Below are positions 15,186 through 22,633 of a stretch of DNA of 30,329 bases, piece after piece. A program made the position numbers and the translations under genes. The stretch is from Firmicutes bacterium CAG:145 (lineage in GTDB: Bacteria > Bacillota > Clostridia > Peptostreptococcales > Anaerovoracaceae). The stretch covers positions 177,259-207,587 of the forward strand of contig FR882600.1 of the NCBI GenBank assembly GCA_000435715.1, written 5' to 3'. Position 1 is the first letter of the stretch. Each line of letters starts with the position of its first letter. Below the pieces are notes generated by a model. That model did not search any database, was not told where the DNA came from, and saw only the letters and a list, made by a program, of their open reading frames with translations.

Positions 15186-16034
15186 TTAGCTTTTATAGAT
15201 AAAATTGTCTATCAGTCTGGTAGATCCGATATAAACGGCCATGGCTATCAGAACTTCTCCGGCCATCTCATTCACGGGTGTTATACTTGATGCGTCCACA
15301 GCTTTGACATAGTCTATTTTTGCGAGAGGCTCCTGCTCTATCAGGTCTGTCATAGCATGTAAGATTTTCTCTGCGTCTTTTTCTCCGTTTTCCGCCATGG
15401 AAAAGCCTAAGGCGACGGCTCTGCTCAGGACGAGGGCTGCCTTTCTCTCCTGGCTGTTTAAATAAGTGTTTCTTGAACTCTTGGCCAGCCCGTCTTCTTC
15501 TCTGATGATGGGACAGCCCACTATTTCTATGCCGAAGTTCAGATCCCTTGTCATTCTCCTTATGACGGCCAGCTGTTGGGCGTCCTTTTGCCCGAAGTAA
15601 GCCCTGTCGGGGGTGGTTATGTTAAAGAGCTTCGATACTACGGTGCAGACTCCTTTAAAATGAATGGGTCTGCTTTTGCCGCACAATTCTGAAGTGATAT
15701 CCCCGGTCATATCTACCGCAGTACATGCGTCGGGGAAATACATTTCTTCTGGCTTCGGATGAAAAATCAGATCGGCTCCTGCGGCCAGGCATACGCTCTG
15801 ATCTCTTTCAATATCTCTTGGATAACTTTCGAGATCTTCGCCTGCTCCGAACTGAGTCGGATTGACGAAGTCGCTTACTATGACTCGGTCGTTTTCTGCT
15901 GCGGCCCTTTCTATCAGGCTTCTGTGACCTTCGTGCAGAAATCCCATGGTAGGGACTAGGCCGATGGTCAAGCCGTCCGCACGCCATTCTCTGACCTTCT
16001 GTCTTACTTCTTTTATCGTCTTTACTGTCTCCAT
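15186..16034 (-). CDS. panC: Pantothenate synthetase PanC (pantoate-beta-alanine ligase)
   Basis: PanC condenses pantoate with beta-alanine using ATP through a pantoyl-adenylate intermediate. The 282-residue protein has the nucleotidyltransferase signature GLVPTMGFLHEGHRSLIERA near residue 24 (HxGH motif), then DFVNPTQFGAGEDLESYPRD, VVSKLFNITTPDRAYFGQKD, QQLAVIRRMTRDLNFGIEIV, and the KMSKS-like KSSRNTYL. It lies between panB and panD with 11-base gaps on both sides. Complete. Confidence 0.97.
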   Translation of the reverse strand: METVKTIKEVRQKVREWRADGLTIGLVPTMGFLHEGHRSLIERAAAENDRVIVSDFVNPTQFGAGEDLESYPRDIERDQSVCLAAGADLIFHPKPEEMYFPDACTAVDMTGDITSELCGKSRPIHFKGVCTVVSKLFNITTPDRAYFGQKDAQQLAVIRRMTRDLNFGIEIVGCPIIREEDGLAKSSRNTYLNSQERKAALVLSRAVALGFSMAENGEKDAEKILHAMTDLIEQEPLAKIDYVKAVDASSITPVNEMAGEVLIAMAVYIGSTRLIDNFIYKS

Positions 16035-16045
16035 ATGTTTACCTC

Positions 16046-16873
16046 TCAGTATAATTTTTTTATGACGTCATCGTCGATGGCAAAAGTATGTTCGGGAGCA
16101 GGGAAGGAACCTTCCTTAACTTCTCTTATGTATTCTGCGAAGCCTTCCTTCATCACTTTTCCTCCGTCGGCGAAATGTTTTACGAATTTTGGCTTAAAGT
16201 CAGAAAACAACGCAAGCATGTCCTGATATACGAGGACCTGACCGTCGCAGCCGGCTCCGGCTCCTATACCGATAGTGGGAATAGATATAGATTTTGAGAT
16301 CTTCTCCGCTAATTTTGCGGGCACACATTCCAGAACCAGAGCAAAAGCGCCGGCCTCTTCTACGGCTCTGGCCTCATCGAGAATTTTTTGGGCCGCTTCT
16401 TCTGATTTTCCCTGAACCTTAAATCCGCCGAAAGCGTTGACGGACTGAGGCGTGAGGCCTAAATGGGCCACCACGGGAATAGAAGCTTCAGTAATGGCCT
16501 TGATTTGAGGACATACGCAGAGGCCGCCTTCAAGCTTGACTGCGCTGCACCTTCCTTCTTTCATCAATCTTCCTGCATTGGTGAGTGCGTCATAGACAGA
16601 AGTCTGATATGACATGAAGGGCATATCTGCTACGACCATGGCCTCCTTGGCTCCCCGCGATACTGCCGCGGTGTGATGAATCATATCCTCCATGGTGACA
16701 GATAGGGTATCTTTGTATCCCAGCATCACCATGCCGAGGGAATCTCCCACCAGCAGCATGTTTATGCCGGACTCGTCCATCAATTTGGCCATAGAGTAGT
16801 CGTATGCTGTAAGCATGGCTATTTTGTCGTTATTTTCTTTTTGCTGCTGTATAGTAGCTACCGTGTTTTTCAT
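16046..16873 (-). CDS. panB: Ketopantoate hydroxymethyltransferase PanB
   Basis: PanB transfers a hydroxymethyl group from methylene-tetrahydrofolate to 2-oxoisovalerate to give ketopantoate. The 275-residue TIM-barrel protein shows IAMLTAYDYSMAKLMDES, the metal- and substrate-binding LLVGDSLGMVMLGY, VVADMPFMSYQ, AVKLEGG, PVVAHLGLTPQSVNAFGGF, and GIGAGAGCDGQVLVYQDMLAL. The ATG overlaps the stop of panG by four bases (ATGA). Complete and of normal length. Confidence 0.97.
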   Translation of the reverse strand: MKNTVATIQQQKENNDKIAMLTAYDYSMAKLMDESGINMLLVGDSLGMVMLGYKDTLSVTMEDMIHHTAAVSRGAKEAMVVADMPFMSYQTSVYDALTNAGRLMKEGRCSAVKLEGGLCVCPQIKAITEASIPVVAHLGLTPQSVNAFGGFKVQGKSEEAAQKILDEARAVEEAGAFALVLECVPAKLAEKISKSISIPTIGIGAGAGCDGQVLVYQDMLALFSDFKPKFVKHFADGGKVMKEGFAEYIREVKEGSFPAPEHTFAIDDDVIKKLY

Positions 16874-17751
16874 TGTCGTTCTCCTTTTAAACTTTTCCTT
16901 TCATCTGTGAGAAGCTCTTTTAGTTCTGTGTAATCTCGATCCGGGTGTTTATCGCAGGCTATCTTTACCAATCTCGACGAAAGAAAGCGATACAATTCTG
17001 CCGTCTGCGGATCTGCGCGTTCTAAAGCATGAAGATGTTCAGCCACAGTATTTAAATCGTTTCTTTCTACCGGGCCCGTCAGGGCAGCCGCGGGGCCGGA
17101 GGCGATTATGGCGCTGATGTTTCCTCTCATCAGGGGAGTCAGGGCTTTTACGGCAGATTCTTGGTCAAAGCCGCATGAAGAAAGCATTTCCGCAGCCGCA
17201 TCGGCTAAAGCGATCATGTGATTTGAAGCCATCACTGCGGCGCAGTGATATAGAGCCTTGGCTTCCTGATCTATGGGAACTACCGTATTTCCAAGCTGTG
17301 CAAAGCATGCTGCCATCTCCTTTAGGCGGGCCTTGCTCCCCTCTATGGAAAAGTAAGCGCCTCTGAGATCTTTATACGATTCGTATCTGTCGCTGAATGC
17401 GTATAGGGGATGAATGGAATAACGGAAGGCTCCCTTCTTTTCGGCATCAAAAAAAGCGGCCGATGAGATCGAACCGCTGCAATGACATATATTTTTATTT
17501 TTTATCGGCAGATTGCGTATATACTCCCACACTTCGGTTATGGCGCCGTCAGGCGCCGTGATAAAGAGCGTATCGCTGTCTTCTATGATATCTGTCAAGT
17601 CTTTGTAATATCTCGTTCCCGTAAATTCCGAGGCCTTTATGGCCGAATCGGCGCTGCGGCTGTAATAGCCTGTCACATCTATGCCGTTTTCTGCAAGATA
17701 TTTACCCAGTGAAAAGCCGACTTTGCCGGCTCCTATAAAACCTGCTTTCAT
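16870..17751 (-). CDS. panG: Rossmann-like/DUF2520 protein, probable ketopantoate reductase PanG
   Basis: The 293-residue protein starts with an NAD(P)-binding strand-loop-helix, KAGFIGAGKVGFSLGKYLAE. It has the Rossmann-like domain to about 140 and a C-terminal alpha-helical DUF2520 domain that includes YHCAAVMASNHMIALADAAAEML. Ketopantoate must be reduced to pantoate between PanB and PanC, and no panE is present here. DUF2520 proteins next to panBCD have been described as the alternative reductase PanG in Francisella and some Bacillota. The four-base overlap with panB supports that role. Activity is inferred from family and context. The start has AGGAGGTGG four bases upstream. It is the first gene of the operon, behind a leader of about 300 bases. 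Confidence 0.85.
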   Translation of the reverse strand: MKAGFIGAGKVGFSLGKYLAENGIDVTGYYSRSADSAIKASEFTGTRYYKDLTDIIEDSDTLFITAPDGAITEVWEYIRNLPIKNKNICHCSGSISSAAFFDAEKKGAFRYSIHPLYAFSDRYESYKDLRGAYFSIEGSKARLKEMAACFAQLGNTVVPIDQEAKALYHCAAVMASNHMIALADAAAEMLSSCGFDQESAVKALTPLMRGNISAIIASGPAAALTGPVERNDLNTVAEHLHALERADPQTAELYRFLSSRLVKIACDKHPDRDYTELKELLTDERKSLKGERQ

Positions 17752-17768
17752 ACTACCACCTCCTGTTT

Positions 17769-17788
17769 AAAATCGGAGCGAGGCTCCG
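17769..17788 (-). promoter_or_regulatory. Terminator-like hairpin just before the panG ribosome site
   Basis: On the minus strand CGGAGC-CTC-GCTCCG (17788-17774) is followed by ATTTT and, a few bases later, by the AGGAGGTGG of panG (17764-17756). An imperfect hairpin with TTCGCTT and AAGCGAA arms lies just upstream. The layout suits transcription attenuation of the pantothenate operon, but no ligand-binding fold was recognised. Confidence 0.4.
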
Positions 17789-17885
17789 GCCAAGTTCGCT
17801 TGTCTGCGACGAAGCGAAGCGTTGCTGCAAATGCAAGGATCAGGGTTTTGGCGGGAATTTATCACCCGGCGCAAAAGGCTGAAAA

Positions 17886-17919
17886 GAAGTCTGCGCTTAT
17901 AAAAGCGGGGCGAGACTTC
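17886..17919. repeat. Inverted repeat in the pantothenate operon leader
   Basis: The outer arms GAAGTCT (17886-17892) and AGACTTC (17913-17919) enclose CGCTT/AAGCG (17894-17898 with 17903-17907). No T run follows. It lies in the predicted 300-base leader of panG. The rest of 17789-18063 shows no reading frame I would defend. Confidence 0.45.
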
Positions 17920-18063
17920 GGCATTTGCTTAAAGTGACGGTATAAAGGCAACCTGTTTTGGTCAGTGCTGTTCTCGTGGTCAAACGGATACAGCCTGAGA
18001 TTTCTGATAAAAAATAAATGATTTATATGTGGTACAGCTTGTTTCGAATGCTATCCACCATTT

Positions 18064-18092
18064 AATATAGCACCTTGTGAAAGATTTGTACA
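18064..18092 (-). promoter_or_regulatory. Probable promoter for the panGBCD operon
   Basis: On the minus strand TGTACA (18087-18092), 17-base spacer, and TATATT (18064-18069) preceded by TGC, an extended -10 pattern. It predicts a leader of about 300 bases before panG. It diverges from the promoter at 18139-18147, with which it shares the inverted TATAGCACC/GGTGCTATA core. Confidence 0.45.
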
Positions 18093-18138
18093 GAGGAAAT
18101 TTGGAAGCGGCGAAACGATAGAAAAATCCGCCCATGGG

Positions 18139-18147
18139 TGCTATAAT
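18139..18147 (+). promoter_or_regulatory. Extended -10 promoter reading into the hairpin array
   Basis: TGCTATAAT is a perfect extended -10 (TGnTATAAT) with no good -35. It predicts plus-strand transcription from about 18154 through the array at 18289-18665. Confidence 0.5.
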
Positions 18148-18170
18148 CTTTGCAAGAGAGGAAAATCGGA

Positions 18171-18239
18171 ATGTTGGATGCGGGGAAGGCTTCGACGGCT
18201 TTCAGCAAGATGCGCGAGAGACCCACTCAAAGTTTTTAG
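18171..18239 (+). CDS. Possible 22-codon ORF between the promoter and the hairpin array
   Basis: An ATG at 18171 with AGAGG about 10 bases upstream opens 22 codons (starting MLDAGKASTAF) ending in TAG. The last codons run into the first, degenerate CCCACTCA arm at 18222. No family match; it may be chance. Confidence 0.2.
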   Translation: MLDAGKASTAFSKMRERPTQSF

Positions 18240-18288
18240 CTTCTGATAAATGCAAAAGAGGGAATTATTTTCTTTTCGTGGATGAGGG

Positions 18289-18665
18289 CCCACTCGAAGT
18301 ACCGGTTATAGTCGGAACGAGTGGATGAGGGCCCACTCGAAACAGCTATTTTACCGAAAATGAGAGGGTGAAACCCCACTCGAAAGCCGGAAAAACTTGA
18401 AAACGAGTGGTTCTGCACCCACTCAAAACGCAAACCTTTACGAAAATGAGTGGAACCCAGCCCACTCGAATATAACATTTTTCCCAAAACGAGTGGGCGT
18501 ACTCCCTTCGCAGAATTACATATATTGGGAGAAAATTACCCTCAAGTATCAGCTTTCTTGTATTTTGTGGGAATTTTCATCCACTCGATTTATGGTTTTT
18601 ATAAAAAACGAGTGGGTATTACCCCACTCGAAATACCCACTTTGGCGAAAACGAGTGGGGTAAGC
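18289..18665 (+). repeat. Tandem array of 43-bp hairpin units with fixed geometry
   Basis: Five consecutive units start at 18289, 18332, 18375, 18418 and 18461, exactly 43 bases apart. Two more start at 18580 and 18623, again 43 apart. Each has a left arm CCCACTCG, a 21-base loop, a right arm CGAGTGG and a 7-base linker. Loops begin mostly AAA and end mostly GAAAA or AAAA, but their middles differ, as do all linkers. The last unit has 12-bp arms (18619-18630 with 18652-18663). Between the two blocks (18504-18579) lies a degenerate stretch with CTCCC/GGGAG arms. A further degenerate arm lies at 18222. The period is not a multiple of three, so it is not a protein repeat. With variable repeats and no cas genes, it is not CRISPR. 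Function unknown. Confidence 0.93.
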
Positions 18666-18848
18666 TCTGATTAACATAGTACCATTACACGAAATCTGTA
18701 AAAATAAATACATCAATTATGATCATATAGCTGCTGCAGGGAAGGAGCCCCTGAGTCGCCGGTTTTCATTTGGCTTGCAGTATTTATGGAATAGAAGATT
18801 ACAAGGGAAGTTGGCCGATCTGAACGGTTTATTTATACCCGATCGCTA
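18666..18848. other. Non-coding stretch between the array and the DUF368 promoter
   Basis: No reading frame or family motif was recognised. A small CAGGG/CCCTG hairpin lies near 18737-18753 without a T run. There is no obvious terminator for the array transcript. Confidence 0.5.
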
Positions 18849-18877
18849 TTGAGGCCATGAGACTTTTATGGTAGAAT
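18849..18877 (+). promoter_or_regulatory. Sigma-A promoter for the DUF368 gene
   Basis: TTGAGG (18849-18854), 17-base spacer, TAGAAT (18872-18877), about 90 bases before the start codon. Confidence 0.65.
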
Positions 18878-18967
18878 GATTTTGCGGTATCTGTCAAAAC
18901 TAACACAGGCGCCGTATCGCAAGGACAAGCTATATTCAGGCAAATATCAATACTTTAGGAGAAATAT

Positions 18968-19783
18968 ATGACACCCACGTGGAAAAATCACTTGCTTCGT
19001 TTTCTTCAAGGGGCCCTCATAGGCACGGGAGCTATACTTCCCGGTATCAGCGGCGGAGTGCTGTGCGTCGCTTTTGGAATATATGAACCCATGATGGCTT
19101 TTTTATCCCATCCTCGCAGTTCCTTTAAATCTAATTATAAGATACTGCTGCCGGTCATAGCAGGCGGAGCAGTAGGATTCATCCTGCTGGCAAAAGTGGT
19201 GGAAAGCCTCTTAGCTGCTTCGGCAGTCTTAGCTATCTCACTGTTCTGCGGGCTCATCTGCGGAACCGTACCGGATCTCATGAAGAAATCTGCGGCGGCA
19301 GGAGCCGAAAAAGGCTGGTCATTTTTTATCATCGCACTGATCGCCTCTTTCACGTTCTTTCATATACTCGGCAGCGGAATGGAAGGACATATATCACCTG
19401 ACTTCGGATGGTACATCTTCTGCGGCGTGATCTGGGGACTCAGCATGATAGTCCCGGGGCTCAGTTCTTCATCCATACTGCTGTTCATGGGCCTCTATCA
19501 GCCCATGGCCGAAGGTATCGGAAATATCGATTTCGGCGTCCTGATTCCCATGATGCTCGGTTTTATAGTAACGGTAGCTGTCTGCGCAAAGATCATGAAC
19601 AGGCTTATCCAGCAGCATTACGGAGTACTATCAAAATTTATTTTAGGATTTGTGGTATCTTCTATACTCATGATAGTACCCACCTCGTTTTCAGGCATAC
19701 TGCAGCTGATCTTAGGTATACTGTGCTTCGCTATAGGTTTCATTCTCGCCCGCATGATGGATGTCCGCCGTCCCGAGGAGTGA
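18968..19783 (+). CDS. DUF368 membrane protein, probable undecaprenyl-phosphate translocase (PopT type)
   Basis: The 271-residue polytopic protein has about eight hydrophobic segments. Two halves carry related motifs: IGTGAILPGISGGVLCVAFG near residue 20 and SMIVPGLSSSSILLFMGLYQ near 160. This pseudo-repeat is the hallmark of DUF368. Members of this family (PopT) have been implicated in returning undecaprenyl phosphate, the cell-wall lipid carrier, across the membrane. I infer the same here from family alone. TAGGAG six bases before the ATG fixes the start, and a good promoter lies 90 bases upstream. It ends only 10 bases from the stop of the convergent nSTAND3 gene, with no terminator between. 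Confidence 0.9.
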   Translation: MTPTWKNHLLRFLQGALIGTGAILPGISGGVLCVAFGIYEPMMAFLSHPRSSFKSNYKILLPVIAGGAVGFILLAKVVESLLAASAVLAISLFCGLICGTVPDLMKKSAAAGAEKGWSFFIIALIASFTFFHILGSGMEGHISPDFGWYIFCGVIWGLSMIVPGLSSSSILLFMGLYQPMAEGIGNIDFGVLIPMMLGFIVTVAVCAKIMNRLIQQHYGVLSKFILGFVVSSILMIVPTSFSGILQLILGILCFAIGFILARMMDVRRPEE

Positions 19784-19793
19784 TACAATACGT

Positions 19794-22499
19794 CTAACTT
19801 TTTTCTTTCAGATATTTTTCTATAGCATCTATCACTTTTTTCATCATCTTATAGACGCCCCAGCTTTTAAGCTTTGCGGCGCTTTTTTCTTTATATAATC
19901 TTACTTCTTCAAAACCGTCTTGGCATACGGATTTTCTGGTTCTCATTTCCTCAAGACTTTGGTCTGTAAGATCTTCAAAGATCATATCCTCAAGAGAAAC
20001 TATACCCATATCTTCCGCTACATCAAGGGCGTCGCTGGCCTTGCGGCTGATACTCGAGACGTCAAGATCCTCCGTTATCTCTATTTCAATCGATAGCCTC
20101 TTAAGAAGTTCAAGCGGCGGATCCTTGGCTTCTCTGAGAGGCTTTACGAAATTTTCCAAAAGCGGCCGCGTATAACCGTAAAAAAATTCTTCTCCCTGAA
20201 TCTCCGCCGCAATCTTTATCATCAGGGACCTCCATTCCATATTGGCATAGCAGCCATATTCCCATCGAAAGACATCTCTCTTCCCAGACGGATATCTCCT
20301 CACATAATACGGATCAAAAGTATTGATAATATCTATTAACTCTTCTTCGCTTTCAAAAGAAATCCCCCTGCAGATACAGTAGAGCAGCAGACACGGATTG
20401 CTGACGGTCACCCACTTACCCCTCTTCGACAATATCCCTCTGAACAAGGCTTCCTGAGCCTGTTCATCGTCTCTTATATATTCACGGAAAGCCTCAGTAT
20501 TTTTGAATCCTTTCTCAGAAAGCGCATCCTCAGGCTTGTAAAGCAGTTCCGCAGCGTAAGCCGCACAAAAACGCATTATCTTAGTGATGATTCGGGCGTC
20601 TGCGCCGCTCATTCCCATAAACATCAGAAGCGCCAGCATGTCCATGTCAAGTCGTATTTCTTCGCCTTCTGCCGATTCTATCCCCTTTTTGAGATTTTCA
20701 ACATCCGCGCTGCTTCCTATCATATGCTGCACGAACCAGGGCTCTCCGGTCTCTTCAGCCTTTATCAGCTTTTCCTCTATAGACTTTTCAAAGCCGGCAA
20801 GCTCTATATAACGCGCCACGTCTACATCTTCTTCGTCCACATCCCACTCGAACAAAGTTTTATAGCCCTCGTCCATGATAGCCCTGATATTCCTGTTCTC
20901 TTCCCGTTCTCGTCCATAATCGTTTCCGAACGGGCCTTCATGCCGATTTGACTCTTTCTCGTCGTAATATCTGCCGCATATGAGCTTTATTTCATTCTTG
21001 TACGCATCCGTATAACGGAGCCCGTACTCTCTGAGTATAGCCGGCGTCTCATCTATGAGAAAATCCATCTTGTCGGGATAATCCTCTTCCAGATAATCAA
21101 GAGTGTCCAAGATGATTTTTTTAATGTTCTTTTTCATAAAGCTCCTGTATTCTTCGGAGCGCTTATCATAGGCCTCAGGATATATGTCCTCAAAGTACTT
21201 GAAATCCACCAGCTGGTCTGCAAACCGGCAATGTTTAAGATACAGATCTATGATCTCATCTCCGTCAAAGTGCATCCCCTGCTCCTCGCACACTTTTACG
21301 AGACCGATGAATTCCGGCATTTCGATTATGGGATCGAAGCATATATCATCTTGTTTTCTTTCAAAATGCGAGAAAAAATCTTCCACATATTTTTTTATAA
21401 AGTTCCACTGCCGATCTCCCCTGACGGGTTTTGCATGGAGCATCATGTGATACGCCCTTTCAGTCCAGCATTCCTGCCACAAGAAGAATCGTTCTCCCAG
21501 ATATGGATCTCCCATATCCTCTAACTTCATAGGAAGCTTGTAGAGCTCCTCTACACACCTGTCCGCCACCTGCTGTCTCAGCGCTTCATTGCGGCAGATC
21601 AAATTCAGAAGAGTCATGAGCTGATTGTAGAACACGGCAGAATCGCACAGCTTAGGCACATACGTCTCCTGATTTGCAGCAATATAGTTTCTGACGAATT
21701 CTTCTATGGAAGGATTCTCAAAGTATATGCGTATGCCCTCCTCTTCATCCCAATATGTGGTGATAAACGACTTTTCCAGCTCTGATACGGCCGCGCCGAA
21801 AGCTTTTGCCTCCTCCGCCCCGCCTTGAAGTCTTATATAATTGCCGTAAGTAAGCCTTATGTCCTCTAAAGAAATCGGAGTATAAGAGACGGCGATCATC
21901 ATTATGATCATCCTTGCCTCGCGGGACAGCTCCGAGAAGATTTCTTTCCAGAAATTTTCCGGATAGTCCAGATAATAGATCAGCATCCTGGCATATTCTT
22001 TTGGAGGAATATCGTCGTTTCTCTCCTGCTTCAGGTATTTTTCGATCACACGAAGGCTGTATCCCGGATGTCTGATGATTTCCTGACAATAATAAAATAT
22101 GGACTGCACGTATTCGTATTCCAGATCGGAATTTTTGAGATGCGAAAAGAGGATTTTAGCTTTTTCCATAGCGCTCATATCCTTCAGCACACATTCCATC
22201 TTGAAATTTTCGATCACATCCCTCAGGCCGGGACTCATATCCATTTCCTGTCGGATTATATATTCTCTCGTAGTTATGATCAGCCGCTTATTTTCATTTT
22301 CTCTGACCCTAGTAATAAAATTCTCCAGCTTCTCAGCTTCTTTTCTCCTGCTGTCTCTGTGGAAAACGCTTCCCCAGAAATCATCGAGTATGAAGACCTG
22401 CTTTTTAGCAGTAATATCCCACCTGGCCTCGGCTTCCTCCAAAGTATCTGCCCATATGAATCCTTCAAAATCCTCAATGTCCAAAAAGTCCATGGCCAA
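19794..22499 (-). CDS. Largest open piece of the broken nSTAND3 gene (C-terminal 901 codons)
   Basis: If translated alone from the ATG at 22499 this would be an NTPase lacking its P-loop, which ends just upstream of the frame. It contains FILDDFWG (Walker B), TRVRENENKRLIITTREYI (sensor-like strand) and then some 700 residues of acidic alpha-helical sequence of the kind used by STAND proteins for target sensing. No ribosome site was seen at this ATG. It is not likely to be an independent gene. Confidence 0.5.
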   Translation of the reverse strand: MAMDFLDIEDFEGFIWADTLEEAEARWDITAKKQVFILDDFWGSVFHRDSRRKEAEKLENFITRVRENENKRLIITTREYIIRQEMDMSPGLRDVIENFKMECVLKDMSAMEKAKILFSHLKNSDLEYEYVQSIFYYCQEIIRHPGYSLRVIEKYLKQERNDDIPPKEYARMLIYYLDYPENFWKEIFSELSREARMIIMMIAVSYTPISLEDIRLTYGNYIRLQGGAEEAKAFGAAVSELEKSFITTYWDEEEGIRIYFENPSIEEFVRNYIAANQETYVPKLCDSAVFYNQLMTLLNLICRNEALRQQVADRCVEELYKLPMKLEDMGDPYLGERFFLWQECWTERAYHMMLHAKPVRGDRQWNFIKKYVEDFFSHFERKQDDICFDPIIEMPEFIGLVKVCEEQGMHFDGDEIIDLYLKHCRFADQLVDFKYFEDIYPEAYDKRSEEYRSFMKKNIKKIILDTLDYLEEDYPDKMDFLIDETPAILREYGLRYTDAYKNEIKLICGRYYDEKESNRHEGPFGNDYGREREENRNIRAIMDEGYKTLFEWDVDEEDVDVARYIELAGFEKSIEEKLIKAEETGEPWFVQHMIGSSADVENLKKGIESAEGEEIRLDMDMLALLMFMGMSGADARIITKIMRFCAAYAAELLYKPEDALSEKGFKNTEAFREYIRDDEQAQEALFRGILSKRGKWVTVSNPCLLLYCICRGISFESEEELIDIINTFDPYYVRRYPSGKRDVFRWEYGCYANMEWRSLMIKIAAEIQGEEFFYGYTRPLLENFVKPLREAKDPPLELLKRLSIEIEITEDLDVSSISRKASDALDVAEDMGIVSLEDMIFEDLTDQSLEEMRTRKSVCQDGFEEVRLYKEKSAAKLKSWGVYKMMKKVIDAIEKYLKEKS

Positions 22500-22633
22500 T
22501 ATATAAGCTATAGTAGTCTTCCCCCATACCTGCCTCGCCGGAGATCACGACAACGTGGGTCAGGTCCAGTATCTCAAGAGCCCTACCGTATGCGTCTGTC
22601 CGCACGAAGCTGGGGCTTATCTTAAGAGCCTTC

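Noticed and set aside
17839..17851. 13-base match between the pan leader and the gpmI leader (GCCAAAACCCTGA)
   Set aside because: Matches of this length are expected by chance within 30 kb on both strands.
17969..18010. tRNA-Arg-like 5' half (CGTGG, AACGGATA, TTTCTGAT)
   Set aside because: The D-stem and anticodon stem do not pair and there is no 3' half; the resemblance is probably chance.
18222..18665. CRISPR array
   Set aside because: Only the short arms are conserved; the would-be repeats vary in their linkers, the 21-base loops have shared ends, and there are no cas genes in the window.
18397..18674. Protein-coding frames across the hairpin array
   Set aside because: The 43-base period shifts frame every unit, and the frames have no ribosome sites or family motifs.
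20843..20852. Exact CCCACTCGAA copy of the array arm
   Set aside because: It encodes part of the nSTAND3 protein and has no partner arm or neighbouring unit.
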